DNA from: DATKRB01 sp035532415
GTDB taxonomy: Bacteria > Actinomycetota > Acidimicrobiia > Acidimicrobiales > RAAP-2
Reading direction: 5' to 3'
Assembly: GCA_035532415.1 (NCBI GenBank)
Contig: DATKRB010000024.1
Coordinates: 12,581 to 76,580 of the forward strand
Length of the DNA stretch: 64,000 bases
Numbering within the stretch: position 1 is the first letter of the stretch; the number at the start of each line of letters is the position of its first letter. Made by a program: the position numbers and the translations under genes. Shown one piece after another: positions 1 through 8,717 of this stretch. The notes under the pieces are model-generated. The model had not been told where the DNA came from. It saw nothing but the letters and a program-made list of their open reading frames with translations, and did no database searches.

Positions 1-1403
1 ACGTTGCCGCCGCTCTTGATCACCTTGGCGAGCTGGACCCGATTGCGCTCACCCCCGGAGAGGTCCCCGACCTTCTTCTGCTGGTCGCTGCCCCTGAACC
101 CGAAGCTGGCCACGTAGGCGCGCCCGTGCAGCTCGCGGTTGCCGACCATGATCCGGTCGGCGCCGCCGGTGATCTCGTCGAACACCGTGGCGTCGGCCGC
201 CAGCTCGTCCCGGGACTGGTCGACATACGCCAGCACCACGGTGGCGCCCACCTCCAACCGACCCCCGTCCGGCTTGTCCTCGCCGACGATCATGCGGAAC
301 AGCGTCGTCTTCCCCGCCCCGTTGGGACCGATGATCCCGACGATGCCCCCGGGGGGCAGCAGGAACGAAAGACCGTCTACCAACAGCCGGTCCCCGAAAC
401 CCTTGGTCAGTCCTTCGGCCTCCACGACCCGATCACCGAGTCGGGGCCCGGGAGGGATGCTGATCTCGAGCTTGTCGGACCGCCGCTCCATCGCCTCGGC
501 CTCGGAAACCAGGTCGTTGTATGCATTGATCCGGGCCTTGCCCTTGCTCTGCCGGGCCCTTGGGGACATCCGGATCCATTCCAGCTCCCGCTCGAGGGCT
601 CTCTGCCGGGACCGGTCGGCCCTGTCCTCAGCGCTCAGGCGGGCCTGCTTCTGCTCCAACCACGACGAGTAGTTGCCCTGCCAGGGAATGCCGGCCCCCC
701 GGTCGAGCTCGAGGATCCACCCGGCGACGTTGTCGAGGAAGTAGCGATCGTGCGTGACCGCGACCACCGTTCCCGGGTAGTCCTTCAGGGTGCGCTCCAA
801 CCACGCCACCGACTCCGCGTCGAGGTGATTGGTGGGCTCGTCGAGGAGGAGGAGGTCGGGACTCGACAGCAAGAGGCGGCAGAGGGCGACCCGGCGACGT
901 TCCCCCCCGGAGAGCGTGCTCACGTCGGCGTCCCCGGGCGGCAGGCGCAGCGCGTCCATGGCGATCTCGAGGGTCCGCTCGAGATCCCAGGCGCCGGCAG
1001 TGTCGATCTTGTCCTGCAGGTCGGCCTGCTCGGCCAGCAACTTGTCGAAATCGGCGTCGGGGTCGCCCATCGCCGCACAGACCTCGTTGAAGCGCTGGAG
1101 GAACCCCTTCATCTCGGCGACACCGTCGGACACGTTGCCGGCCACGTCCTTGGTCGGGTCGAGCTCGGGCTCCTGCGCCAGGAACCCCACGGTGAAACCG
1201 GTCGTGAGACGGGCTTCGCCGGTGAACCCGTCGTCCTCCCCCGCCATGATCCTCAACAGGGACGACTTCCCCGAGCCGTTGGAGCCGATGACCCCGATCT
1301 TGGCCCCGGGATAGAACGACAGGTTGATGCCCCGCAGGACCTCCCGATCGGGTGGGAAGTACCGCCGGAGATCGCGCATGGTGTAGATGTACTGAGCTGC
1401 CAT
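1..1403 (-). CDS. ettA: Energy-dependent translational throttle protein EttA (ABC-F ATPase), 3' end cut by window edge
   Basis: ABC-F family ATPase without membrane segments; EttA binds the ribosomal E site and gates the first elongation steps according to ATP/ADP. The frame is open for 467 codons to the window edge; the family is about 555 residues, so roughly 90 C-terminal residues are missing. Seen: Walker A of domain 1 (GSNGSGKSS) near residue 40, signature LSGGERRRVALCRLLL, Walker B LLLLDEPTNHLD, the inter-domain linker rich in charged residues, a second Walker A, and the second signature LSGGERNRVQLAK at the cut end. The MAAQYIYTMRDL start is typical of EttA. It lies 100 bp downstream of the catalase gene on the same strand, separated by a repeat. 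Identity is firm. Confidence 0.93.
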   Translation of the reverse strand, partial: MAAQYIYTMRDLRRYFPPDREVLRGINLSFYPGAKIGVIGSNGSGKSSLLRIMAGEDDGFTGEARLTTGFTVGFLAQEPELDPTKDVAGNVSDGVAEMKGFLQRFNEVCAAMGDPDADFDKLLAEQADLQDKIDTAGAWDLERTLEIAMDALRLPPGDADVSTLSGGERRRVALCRLLLSSPDLLLLDEPTNHLDAESVAWLERTLKDYPGTVVAVTHDRYFLDNVAGWILELDRGAGIPWQGNYSSWLEQKQARLSAEDRADRSRQRALERELEWIRMSPRARQSKGKARINAYNDLVSEAEAMERRSDKLEISIPPGPRLGDRVVEAEGLTKGFGDRLLVDGLSFLLPPGGIVGIIGPNGAGKTTLFRMIVGEDKPDGGRLEVGATVVLAYVDQSRDELAADATVFDEITGGADRIMVGNRELHGRAYVASFGFRGSDQQKKVGDLSGGERNRVQLAKVIKSGGN

Positions 1404-1426
1404 GCCGACCAGTGTGGCGCAGCCGG

Positions 1427-1475
1427 GCACGGGCCGGGGACACGGCCTCGCGGCACGGGCCGGGGACACGGCCTC
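1427..1475. repeat. Two 23-bp direct repeats between catalase and ettA
   Basis: A 23-bp unit beginning GCACGGGCCGGGG occurs at 1427-1449 and again at 1453-1475, three bases apart. A partly complementary stretch (GGGCCGTGCC) follows at about 1481-1490, so the region could fold into a hairpin between the catalase stop codon and the ettA start. It may act as a catalase terminator, but there is no T-run. Confidence 0.7.
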
Positions 1476-1503
1476 CCCGAGGGCCGTGCCCCGGTGCCGG
1501 CAA

Positions 1504-2964
1504 TCAGCCGCCGTTTCCGAGCGCCTTTGCCACCTGGGCGCCCAAGCCGGGGTCCACCCGGCGCCAATACTCCCCCACCCGGCCGGCCACATCCGGCTCG
1601 AGCCCCGGTCCGTGGCTGGCGTGGCCGACAATGTTGGTCAACAGGTGCTCGCGGTCGGTGCCGGACAGAACCTCGCGGTACAGGTTGCCGGGCTGGACGA
1701 AGTCGTCGTCCTCGCGGTGGGCGTTGTACGCAGCTCGGACGATCTCTCCCGACACCCGGTAGGCGGGATCCGCGTAGCGGGATTCGTCGGCCCGGGGACC
1801 GCCGTACGCGTTGGGCGCGTACACGGGGTCGCTGCCGGCCCGGTATCGCATGGGGCCGTCCTTGTTGTAGCTGTGCACGTCGGCCAGCGGCTGGTTCACC
1901 GGCAACTGCAGGTAGTTCGGGCCGATCCGATACCGGTGCGTATCGGGGTAGCTGAACAGCCGACCCTGCAGCATCTTGTCGGGGCTGGGAGCGATGCCCG
2001 GCACCATGTTGGCCGGCTCGAACGCCGATTGCTCGATCTGGGCGAAGTAATTGTCCGGATTGCGGTCGAGGACCATCCGTCCGATCGGGATCATCGGGTA
2101 GTCCGAGTGGGGCCAGACCTTGGTGAGATCGAAGGGGTTGAACCGGTAGTCGGCGGCCTCCTCGAACGGCATGATCTGCATCTCGAGCCGCCAAGCCGGG
2201 TGCTCGCCGCGGGCGATGGTCTCCCAGAGGTCCTTTCGGTGGAAGTCGGGATCCTCGGCAGTCATCGCCTTGGCCTCCGAGTCCGTGAAGTTCTCGATCC
2301 CCTGCTCGGTCTTGAAGTGGTACTTCACCCAGAACCGCTCCCCTCCGGCGTTCACCCACATGAAGGTGTGAGAGCCGTAGCCGTTCATGTGACGCAGTGT
2401 GCGGGGGGTGCCACGGTCCGACATGAGGAAGGTGACCTGGTGGGCCGACTCCGGGGAGAGGGTCCAGAAGTCCCACTGCCCGTTGTGGTCGGTGCGATTG
2501 GTGTCGGCGCGGCGCTTCTGGGAATGGATGAAGTCGGAGAACTTGGACGGGTCCCGGATGAAGAAGATCGGCGTGTTGTTACCGACCAGGTCGTAATTGC
2601 CCTCCTGCGTGTAGAACTTCAGAGCGAACCCGCGGGGGTCGCGGACGGTGTCGGCAAAACCGAGCTCGCCGGCCACCGTGGAGAACCGGGCCAGCATCGG
2701 GGTTCGGGTGCCCTTCTCGAGGAAGTCGGCCTTGCACCACTGACCGACGTCCTCCGAGACCTCCAAGAACCCGAAGGCACCGTGTCCCTTGGCGTGCACC
2801 ACCCGCTCGGGTACCCGTTCGCGATTGAACTGGGCCATCTTTTGGATCAGGTAGTGGTCCTGCAGCAAGAGCGGCCCATCCACCCCGGCAGAGAGGGAGT
2901 ACTCGTCGCTCGGCGCCGGGATGCCGGCATCGGTGGTCGTCTCGGGGTGCGGCGTGTCGGTCAT
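1504..2964 (-). CDS. katA: Monofunctional heme catalase
   Basis: Breaks down hydrogen peroxide to water and oxygen in the cytoplasm. From the ATG at 2964 the protein has 486 residues, the normal length for small-subunit (clade 3) catalases. Seen: catalytic His57 in RVVHAKG, the distal-pocket region NNTPIFFIRDPSKF, and the proximal heme tyrosine in RLFSYPDTHRYRIGPNY. An ATG 54 bases upstream would add a poorly conserved leader (MEKIRFLTNSKDWSRPNG) inside the AT-rich control region; I prefer MTDTPHPE, where family similarity begins. The gene is divergent from a Fur/PerR-type regulator, the usual arrangement for peroxide-controlled catalase. Function is firm; the gene symbol is by family. Confidence 0.95.
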   Translation of the reverse strand: MTDTPHPETTTDAGIPAPSDEYSLSAGVDGPLLLQDHYLIQKMAQFNRERVPERVVHAKGHGAFGFLEVSEDVGQWCKADFLEKGTRTPMLARFSTVAGELGFADTVRDPRGFALKFYTQEGNYDLVGNNTPIFFIRDPSKFSDFIHSQKRRADTNRTDHNGQWDFWTLSPESAHQVTFLMSDRGTPRTLRHMNGYGSHTFMWVNAGGERFWVKYHFKTEQGIENFTDSEAKAMTAEDPDFHRKDLWETIARGEHPAWRLEMQIMPFEEAADYRFNPFDLTKVWPHSDYPMIPIGRMVLDRNPDNYFAQIEQSAFEPANMVPGIAPSPDKMLQGRLFSYPDTHRYRIGPNYLQLPVNQPLADVHSYNKDGPMRYRAGSDPVYAPNAYGGPRADESRYADPAYRVSGEIVRAAYNAHREDDDFVQPGNLYREVLSGTDREHLLTNIVGHASHGPGLEPDVAGRVGEYWRRVDPGLGAQVAKALGNGG

Positions 2965-3086
2965 GCCGTTCGGTCTAGACCAATCTTTAGAATTAGTCAA
3001 GAACCGGATCTTCTCCATCTTTATGGGAGATGGATTAACTGTAAGCTTCCAACGCGGCCGGTCGAGACTGGCCCGCCCAGGAGGGA
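2965..3086. promoter_or_regulatory. AT-rich divergent control region between catalase and Fur-type regulator
   Basis: Positions about 2975-3055 are much richer in A and T than the surroundings. The stretch TTTAGAATTAGTCAA (2986-3000) is a weak AATT-centred inverted repeat of the kind bound by PerR/Fur proteins, and TCTCC...GGAGA (3012-3016 / 3026-3030) is a short inverted repeat. Binding by the adjoining regulator is inferred from position; the match to the PerR consensus is poor. Confidence 0.5.
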
Positions 3087-3509
3087 GTGGTCATCACCGA
3101 GCTCATCGAGCGCCTACGCGAGCAGGGCTGGCGCCTGACCTCGCAGCGACGAGTCGTCGCCGAGGTCCTGGCAGGCGAGCACGTGCACCTGACGGCGGAG
3201 GCCGTCCACGTCGCGGCCAGGGCACGGCTCCCCGAGATCAGCCTTGCCACCGTGTACAACACGCTCAACGAGCTGGTCGGGATGGGAGAGCTTCTCGAGA
3301 TCTCCGTCGGCGACCGGCCGAAGCGCTATGACCCCAACACGACGACCCCCCACCAGCACCTGCAATGTGTGGGGTGCGGCGCGCTGCGCGATGTCGCGCC
3401 CACCGGCGACGACGGGCTGACGCTCCCACCGGACCAGCAGCACGGGTTTCGGGTCACAGGCGTCGAGATCATGTTCCGAGGGCTGTGCCCGTCCTGCATC
3501 GGGGCCTGA
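3087..3509 (+). CDS. Fur family transcriptional regulator, PerR/CatR-like
   Basis: A 140-residue metal-dependent repressor. The N-terminal winged helix includes LTSQRRVVAEVL and the family hallmark ISLATVYNTLNEL. The C-terminal dimerisation domain carries the metal-binding HQHLQCVGCG with CxxC, and a second CxxC (CPSC) at the end, together the structural zinc site of Fur/PerR proteins. The start is GTG at 3087, just after a GGAGGGAG ribosome-binding site. Its place opposite a catalase gene suggests it senses peroxide and represses catalase, as PerR, CatR and FurA do. Iron or zinc sensing cannot be excluded from sequence alone. Confidence 0.9.
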   Translation: MVITELIERLREQGWRLTSQRRVVAEVLAGEHVHLTAEAVHVAARARLPEISLATVYNTLNELVGMGELLEISVGDRPKRYDPNTTTPHQHLQCVGCGALRDVAPTGDDGLTLPPDQQHGFRVTGVEIMFRGLCPSCIGA

Positions 3510-3534
3510 ACGCGGGAACCGACCTCGGCACGGT

Positions 3535-3576
3535 GCGGTCGGTCGGGCGCGGGACGGCGCGGTCGGTCGGGCGCGG
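3535..3576. repeat. Two 18-bp direct repeats
   Basis: An 18-bp unit GCGGTCGGTCGGGCGCGG occurs at 3535-3552 and 3559-3576, in the gap between the Fur-type gene and the SnoaL-like remnant. No coding role is visible. Confidence 0.7.
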
Positions 3577-3616
3577 TCGGAATCGTCGGGTCTCGGTTAG
3601 CCAGGAGGGGCAGACC

Positions 3617-3826
3617 ATGAGCGACGATCGATCAGGCGAGACGGCGAAAATCCATCTGCTCGAGTCCCGTTACTTCCGGTACCTCGACACCACGCAATGG
3701 GACTCGTGTCCCGGTCGCTCGCCACGTCCGTGACCGTGCACCAAGGTCACATGCCCGAGATCGAGCTCACTTCCGACCTCGAGGCACGCGGGATCTGGGC
3801 CATGTTCGACCGGGTCGACGAGGTCG
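3617..3826 (+). pseudogene. SnoaL-like (NTF2 fold) protein, internally deleted and frameshifted remnant
   Basis: Starting at ATG 3617 after an AGGAGGGG ribosome-binding site, the frame reads like the start of a SnoaL_4-type protein (LESRYFRYLDTTQWD) and then leaves the family sequence and stops at 3731-3733. The later family block (VTVHQGHMPEIELTS, then ARGIWAMFDRVDE) is present in a different frame at about 3705-3826. The piece normally between them (roughly 40-50 residues) is missing and the C-terminus after IWAMFDRV is also lost. SnoaL-like proteins are small cyclase/dehydratase-type enzymes that often sit beside LLM oxidoreductases and amidohydrolases, as here. The family call is from remembered motif resemblance. 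Confidence 0.7.
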
Positions 3827-3933
3827 CGTCCTCACGACCTCCGGTCGAGCCGTCCTGGCCTCCCCCGTGGACCGCACCGCAAGCCGCCGGTCCGATCGGC
3901 AGAGACCGGCGACCTCCTACGAGCGCCCCCCGC

Positions 3934-4923
3934 TCAGGCGAGCCCTTCCACCCGGAGAGCGGGGAGGACCCGCTTCTCGAACAGCTCGAGCCCCGACCAG
4001 GCCAGGTCGGGAGGGAGGCCCCCCATGAGGGGATGAAAGCCCAGCAGGCCGTCCCGACCGAGCGCACGGGCGGCTCCGAGGTACTGCTCGGGGGTCAGGA
4101 CCTGGTAGACGCCCGACGCCCTCAGGGCCCCGGGGTCGAGGACCGACTGGTACGGCGCTGGGGTGTCGGACTCGGCCAGCCACTCACCGTAGGAGTTCAT
4201 CTCGTGCATGGCATGGGGGGCTATGCGCTCCCAGGCGGCGTCGGGATCCTCGGCAATGTGGACGAACATGGCCGGGATGGAGGGCGCCCGGGGGGCGGGG
4301 GGAGCCACTCCTTGACGGGCGCACTCCTCCTCGTACACCTGGTCGAACTCGGGGAGCGTCCCCTCGAAGCCGTCCGCGATCCGGACCGCCCGCCTCGCGG
4401 CTCCGGCGGAGGCCCCCCCGAGGATGATGGGGGGCCGGGGCCGGCGATACGGCCGGGGGGTGACCGTCATCGTGGTGCCCCGGTACTCGAAGGGTTCGCC
4501 GCTCCACGCCTTCTTGAGGACGTCGACACCCTCCGTCACCAGGCGCACCCGTTCGCGAGCGTCCTTGCCGAACATCGCGAACTCGCGCTTCACGTAACCG
4601 GCGCCGATGACCAGCTCGAGGCGCCCCCGGCTGATCTGATCGACGACGGCCGCGTCCTCGGCCACCCGCACCGGATCGTGCAGGGGAAGGATGAGAGCGG
4701 TGAGGCGGATCCGGATCCGCTTCGTCCTGGCAGCGATGGCGGAGGCCAGGACGAGCGACGCCGGGTTGTAACCGTCCTCCGAACCGTGGTGCTCGAGCAC
4801 CCCGACCGAGTCGAATCCCAGCTCGTCCGCCCACTGGCATTGGTCGAGACAGGCTTGGTACAGATCGGCCTGATCGGGCCCGAAGGCCGGTGCTCTCATG
4901 TCGTAACGTAGCGAGAACTTCAT
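3934..4923 (-). CDS. LLM class (F420-dependent type) oxidoreductase
   Basis: A 329-residue luciferase-like monooxygenase superfamily protein, expected to fold as a TIM barrel and to use F420 or FMN; the substrate is unknown. Seen: MKFSLRYDMRAP start, the early block GFDSVGVLEHHG, IRIRLTALILPLHDPVRVAEDAAVVDQISRGRLELVIGAGY (family core, given here as a position about residues 65-105), and PPIILGGAS near residue 180. I start at the ATG at 4923; an open frame continues upstream but without similarity. It is divergent from an amidohydrolase, and this pairing recurs at 34.7-36.9 kb in the window, which suggests both belong to one catabolic theme. Confidence 0.88.
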   Translation of the reverse strand: MKFSLRYDMRAPAFGPDQADLYQACLDQCQWADELGFDSVGVLEHHGSEDGYNPASLVLASAIAARTKRIRIRLTALILPLHDPVRVAEDAAVVDQISRGRLELVIGAGYVKREFAMFGKDARERVRLVTEGVDVLKKAWSGEPFEYRGTTMTVTPRPYRRPRPPIILGGASAGAARRAVRIADGFEGTLPEFDQVYEEECARQGVAPPAPRAPSIPAMFVHIAEDPDAAWERIAPHAMHEMNSYGEWLAESDTPAPYQSVLDPGALRASGVYQVLTPEQYLGAARALGRDGLLGFHPLMGGLPPDLAWSGLELFEKRVLPALRVEGLA

Positions 4924-5098
4924 CACACCACACCCCTTCGTCCTGCCCCACTCCGTGCGGCCGCCAATGATGCCACCGGCACGGGCCCGCTGGGGCTCGA
5001 TACCCGTTGGGGCTTCGGTCACCGCCGGTGCTACCGTTCCCCCACGACCGGGAGTCGCCTCCGCGGAGACCGCCCCGGGTCGAGCAAGGGGGAAGTCC

Positions 5099-6316
5099 AT
5101 GGCAGCGAAGAGCGAATTGCGCTTCGTCGATTCCGACGGGCATGTCCTCGAGCACCCGACCGGAATGCTCGACTTCGCACCCGCCGAATACCGTGACCGG
5201 ATCTGGCACATCGAGACGGACGACGAAGACGCGGAGTGGCTGGTCTGGGACGGGGTTCGCAGTCCGGCGAACCTGGCATCGGTCTCGGGGACCGCAGGCA
5301 TGAGCGAGGAGGACTGCGGGCGGGCGATGCGGGGCGAGCTCCGCTACACGGAGGTGCGCCCGGCCGCGTACGACGCCAGGGCTCGGCTCGAGGACATGAC
5401 GGCCGACGACATCGACCTGTCGGTGCTGTACCCCACCCAGCTCCTCGGAATTCAGTGCAACAAGGACGTCGGTTTCGCCATTGCCCAGTGCCGCGCGTAC
5501 AACGACTGGCTGTCCGAGCACGTGTCCCAGGGCGAGGGCCGCCTGTTCGGCGCGGCTCTCCTCCCTCAGCAGGACATCGAGGCCGCCGCCGCCGAGCTCC
5601 GGCGTGCGGCGAAGCTCCCTGGCATGGTGGCTGCGTTCATCCGCCCCAACCCGACGGCGGACTGGAAGCCCTTCAGTCACAGGGTTTACGACCCCATCTG
5701 GCGGGCTGCCTCCGAGACGGGGCTTCCGCTGGGCCTTCACCCGTTCCTCGACTCGCGCCTGCCGGGGGCCTGCATCGGGATGCACCTCCACCAGGTGCAC
5801 GAGAAGGCACCCACGTTCATCGAGACGACCGAGAGCTCGGGGGCGGACATCGGCATCGACAACATCTACTTCAGCCAGGCGCTGTCCAACCCGTTCGACA
5901 TGATCAGCTCGATGGCGTTCCTTCTCGCCGGCGGCGTCTGTGAGAGGTTCCCCGAGCTGCGGCTGATCTTCCTGGAGGCGAACGGCGGCTGGTTGGTCCC
6001 GATGCTCGAGCGCCTGGACCATCACGCCCACGTGCCGCTCTTCAGGCCCGACGTCCCCGACCTGAAGATGGACCCTTCCGAGTACTTCCGCAGGCAGTGC
6101 TGGATCAGCTTCGACGCCGACGAGTCGCTGCTTGCCGCAACAGCGGCCTCCCCCCTCGTCGGGGCCGACCGGATCGTCTGGGCGTCGGACTACCCGCACC
6201 CGGACGCCAAATTCCCGGGGACGACGGACGAGCTGTACGAGTCGATCGAGGGAATGGACGGAGGCCAGCAGCGCCAGATCGCCGGCGAGAACGCCGTGGC
6301 GCTCTACAACCTGTAG
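5099..6316 (+). CDS. Amidohydrolase family 2 protein
   Basis: A 405-residue amidohydrolase-2 (ACMSD-like) protein: a metal-dependent hydrolase or decarboxylase with a TIM-barrel fold. Seen: N-terminal metal motif DSDGHVLE, the barrel segment LGLHPFLDSR with His, RLIFLEANGGWLVPMLER, and the terminal metal Asp in WASDYPHPD. The ATG at 5099 follows AGGGGGAAG. Similar proteins act on products of aromatic or steroid breakdown, but no substrate can be assigned. Divergent from the LLM oxidoreductase. Confidence 0.87.
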   Translation: MAAKSELRFVDSDGHVLEHPTGMLDFAPAEYRDRIWHIETDDEDAEWLVWDGVRSPANLASVSGTAGMSEEDCGRAMRGELRYTEVRPAAYDARARLEDMTADDIDLSVLYPTQLLGIQCNKDVGFAIAQCRAYNDWLSEHVSQGEGRLFGAALLPQQDIEAAAAELRRAAKLPGMVAAFIRPNPTADWKPFSHRVYDPIWRAASETGLPLGLHPFLDSRLPGACIGMHLHQVHEKAPTFIETTESSGADIGIDNIYFSQALSNPFDMISSMAFLLAGGVCERFPELRLIFLEANGGWLVPMLERLDHHAHVPLFRPDVPDLKMDPSEYFRRQCWISFDADESLLAATAASPLVGADRIVWASDYPHPDAKFPGTTDELYESIEGMDGGQQRQIAGENAVALYNL

Positions 6317-6444
6317 TCGCCGCCCGCCATTACCGCCTGTCGCGCCCGCCCCTCGGTGCTGCCCGTACGGGCCGGTTCCCCATGGCAACGACCCAGACCC
6401 GGGGAGCAGGCAACCTTTCGTGACGGTCGGGCGTCTGTGAGGGT

Positions 6445-7041
6445 GTGGGACACGCGGCGGCTCTGACGCTGGAGCTCTCAGGGGCGAGTGGAGCGGTGGC
6501 GGACGATCGACAGGGAGCGGTGGCGGACGATCGACAGGGACGGGACGAGCTGGTGGCCGCGCTCTTCGACGAGCACTACCCCGGGCTCTGCCGGTTGGCC
6601 GCCATGCTGCTCGGCGACGCCACCGGCGCCGAGGAGGCCGTGCAGGAGGCCTTCCTTCGCACGTACTCGGGATGGCGACGGATCCGCCGTCCCGATCGGG
6701 CGCAGTGGTACCTGCGGGCGGCCGTCGTGAACCAGTGCCGCTCACGGAACAGGCGGCGGATCTCCGAGGACCGGGGGAACCGGACCGCCTGGGTCGCCGA
6801 GGACCGCACGACGCCGGCTTGGGACAGCGAGCGGGCGGGTGAGGCGATGGTGGTGCTCGATGCGGTCGACGCCCTGCCGCCCCGCCAACGCGAGGCCGTG
6901 ATCCTCCGCTACTACCGGGACCTCTCCGAAGCCGACGTCGCCGCGGCGCTCGGTTGTTCGATCGGGACGGTCAAGTCCCAGCTCTCCAAGGCGAGGTCGT
7001 TCCTCGGCGACCGGCTGGGCCGCCCCGAGGACGGGGTCTGA
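6445..7041 (+). CDS. RNA polymerase sigma factor, SigE-like ECF family
   Basis: A 198-residue ECF sigma factor. Region 2 is visible (LFDEHYPGLCRLAAMLLGD through EEAVQEAFLRTYSGW), as is region 4 (LPPRQREAVILRYY and CSIGTVKSQLSKAR). The extreme N-terminus carries an in-frame duplication (VADDRQGA, VADDRQGR) coded by a 24-bp tandem repeat. The GTG at 6445 is the longest start; a start at a GTG inside the repeat (from about 6496) would give a more typical N-terminus. It is followed with a 1-base stop/start overlap by a membrane protein that is likely its anti-sigma partner. Confidence 0.9.
   Translation: MGHAAALTLELSGASGAVADDRQGAVADDRQGRDELVAALFDEHYPGLCRLAAMLLGDATGAEEAVQEAFLRTYSGWRRIRRPDRAQWYLRAAVVNQCRSRNRRRISEDRGNRTAWVAEDRTTPAWDSERAGEAMVVLDAVDALPPRQREAVILRYYRDLSEADVAAALGCSIGTVKSQLSKARSFLGDRLGRPEDGV
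6491..6538. repeat. 24-bp perfect tandem duplication in sigma factor N-terminus
   Basis: The unit starting GAGCGGTGGCGGACGATCGA occurs at 6491-6514 and 6515-6538 with no spacer. It adds 8 codons in frame. Confidence 0.95.
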
Positions 7042-7811
7042 TGCCGTCCCCCGAGGAGCTCGACCGGGTCCTGCGCGACGCCTTGGGAGCGGTGCCCGAC
7101 ACCGGGGAACCCTCCCGGGCGGCCCGGGGGCGGCTGGTCGCAGAGCTGCGCCGGCGCCGGGCCCGTCGCGCCAGGGCGATCGGCGCCGGGGTGGCAGGGG
7201 CCCTCGTCGTGGCGGGGCTCGCCGTCACGCTCGGGACGACGCTCACCGCACCCGGGGCACCGGCGCGCAGCGCAACCCCCGGGCCGGCTCACGGAGTCGA
7301 GAAACGCTCGGCCTCCGGCTCCTCCCTGTCGGCGCCCCCCGCCTTCGCCACGCCGCAAAGCGCGGCGGCAGATGGTCTACCAGCAGCACCGTGTGGCGAG
7401 CTGCGGGTCGGTTCGGGCCCGGCCACGTGCACCGGAGCCTCGGCTCGACCGGTCACCATGCGAGTCGGGCAGCGCGTCTCGTTGAAGCTGTCGGGCAACC
7501 GGGCCGTTCGATGGTCTGCTCCCGGCACCGCCCCCGGGGATGCCTTCGCGCTGAAAGGCGAGGCGTCCGCGGGCGCCGCGACACCCGGGCGCGCAGCCCC
7601 GGCACCGAGCGGTGCCGTGCTCGCGCCGGTGCCCGGAACGACCCATGTGAAGGGCGGATCGGCCAGCGCCTCGTTCGTCGCCACGCATCCGGGGGACGTG
7701 CTCCTTTACGCGGATGCCGCCGTCGGCTGCGGGACGAAGACCGGTCCGTCGATCGGTTGCAGGCCGGGCACGCGCCGGTGGAGCGTCGTGGTGATCGTGA
7801 AGAACGGTTGA
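7041..7811 (+). CDS. Single-pass membrane protein, probable anti-sigma factor partner
   Basis: A 256-residue protein beginning at the ATG that shares its A with the sigma factor stop (TGATG), so translation is probably coupled. The first 45 residues are charged and cytoplasmic-looking (LRDALGAV, RAARGRLVAELRRRRARRAR); one membrane helix follows (about residues 47-70). The outer part is Ala/Pro/Gly-rich and has a C-terminal domain with three cysteines (PCGEL, TCTGAS, GCGTK...GCRPG). There is no recognisable zinc anti-sigma HxxxCxxC motif. Its position and topology suggest control of the upstream sigma factor; this is inference. Confidence 0.65.
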   Translation: MPSPEELDRVLRDALGAVPDTGEPSRAARGRLVAELRRRRARRARAIGAGVAGALVVAGLAVTLGTTLTAPGAPARSATPGPAHGVEKRSASGSSLSAPPAFATPQSAAADGLPAAPCGELRVGSGPATCTGASARPVTMRVGQRVSLKLSGNRAVRWSAPGTAPGDAFALKGEASAGAATPGRAAPAPSGAVLAPVPGTTHVKGGSASASFVATHPGDVLLYADAAVGCGTKTGPSIGCRPGTRRWSVVVIVKNG

Positions 7812-7824
7812 GGGGAGCGGCGCG

Positions 7825-8625
7825 ATGCGGATTCGGAACCGGGCGGGAACCAGGGGCGCGGTCGTCGTGCTGGTCCTGGTCGCCCTTTCGGTCGGCCTTT
7901 CGGTCGGCCTTTCGGTCGGCCTTTCGGGGTCTCCGACGGCGGCGGCGGACCCGCCGTCGTGCGGTGGAGGATCCCCGAAGCTGACCGTGGTGGGCACGGG
8001 CGTGGCCACCGGCACGCCGGACCTGCTGACCATCTCGGTCGACGTGAACGTGACCGGGTCGAGCGCGACGAGCGCCCTGGCAGACGACAACACCAGGACG
8101 GCCGCCGTGCTGGCGGCCTTCACCCAGGGCGGGGTGGCCGCGAGGGACCTCCAGACCACCGGCCTGTCGGTGCAGCCCGATCTCACGTTCGTCGGCGGCA
8201 ACGAGGTGGTCACGGGCTACGGGGTCGACAACACGGTGGTGGCCAGGCTCCGCGACCTGTCGAAGGCCGGCGACGTCATCGACTCGGTCGCCAACGCGGC
8301 CGGGAACGCCACCAGGATCAATTCGCTCAGCTTCTCGCTCGACGACTCACGGGGAATACAGGACCAGGCGAGGAAGGATGCCGTCCGCCAGGCCGTCGCC
8401 CATGCCGGATCGATGGCGCTCGCCGCCGGGGACCACCTCGGGCCGGTCTGCTCGCTGACCGACGACTCGGCGATCTCCCCCTCCCCGCTCCCGGCGAATG
8501 CCCAGGCGGGGATGAGGGCCGCCATGGGGCTGGCTTCACCCTCGGTGCCCCTCACCGGCGGGAGCGAGCAGGCCGACGCCAGCGTCACCTTGGTGTACGC
8601 CCTCGGATCCGGCCGCGCCCGATAG
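7825..8625 (+). CDS. Secreted SIMPL (DUF541) domain protein
   Basis: A 266-residue exported protein. A signal peptide spans about residues 1-42; its hydrophobic core is made of a repeated LSVG unit from a 12-bp tandem repeat. The SIMPL domain follows: LTVVGTGVATGTPDLLTISVDV, TRTAAVLAAF, the typical second half ARKDAVRQAVAHAGSMALAAG, and a C-terminal VTLVYAL strand. Family members are periplasmic or surface proteins related to stress tolerance without known catalysis. It sits 13 bp after the putative anti-sigma gene and probably shares its transcript. Confidence 0.85.
   Translation: MRIRNRAGTRGAVVVLVLVALSVGLSVGLSVGLSGSPTAAADPPSCGGGSPKLTVVGTGVATGTPDLLTISVDVNVTGSSATSALADDNTRTAAVLAAFTQGGVAARDLQTTGLSVQPDLTFVGGNEVVTGYGVDNTVVARLRDLSKAGDVIDSVANAAGNATRINSLSFSLDDSRGIQDQARKDAVRQAVAHAGSMALAAGDHLGPVCSLTDDSAISPSPLPANAQAGMRAAMGLASPSVPLTGGSEQADASVTLVYALGSGRAR
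7884..7926. repeat. 12-bp tandem repeat within signal peptide
   Basis: The unit CCTTTCGGTCGG occurs three times head-to-tail (7884-7895, 7896-7907, 7908-7919) plus a partial fourth copy. It codes for LSVG repeats in the signal peptide core, so copy number would alter the length of the hydrophobic segment. Confidence 0.95.
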
Positions 8626-8717
8626 GTGTGACCGGGCTCGCCATGACCCAGGAGCGGACCTGCATCGCACGGTAGAGTGCCCCCGACGTTCCGGAGGGAG
8701 CGCAGCGAAGGGGGCCC

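Noticed and set aside
126..1955. A 609-codon plus-strand open frame
   Set aside because: It is antisense to ettA and catalase, shows no family motif and has the Arg/Pro/Gly-rich composition of a high-GC shadow frame.
4924..5301. Upstream extension of the LLM oxidoreductase
   Set aside because: It overlaps the divergent amidohydrolase start, and family similarity begins exactly at MKFSLRYD (4923).
4184..6745. An 853-codon minus-strand open frame
   Set aside because: It is antisense to the amidohydrolase and out of frame with the LLM gene; both of those have clear family motifs.
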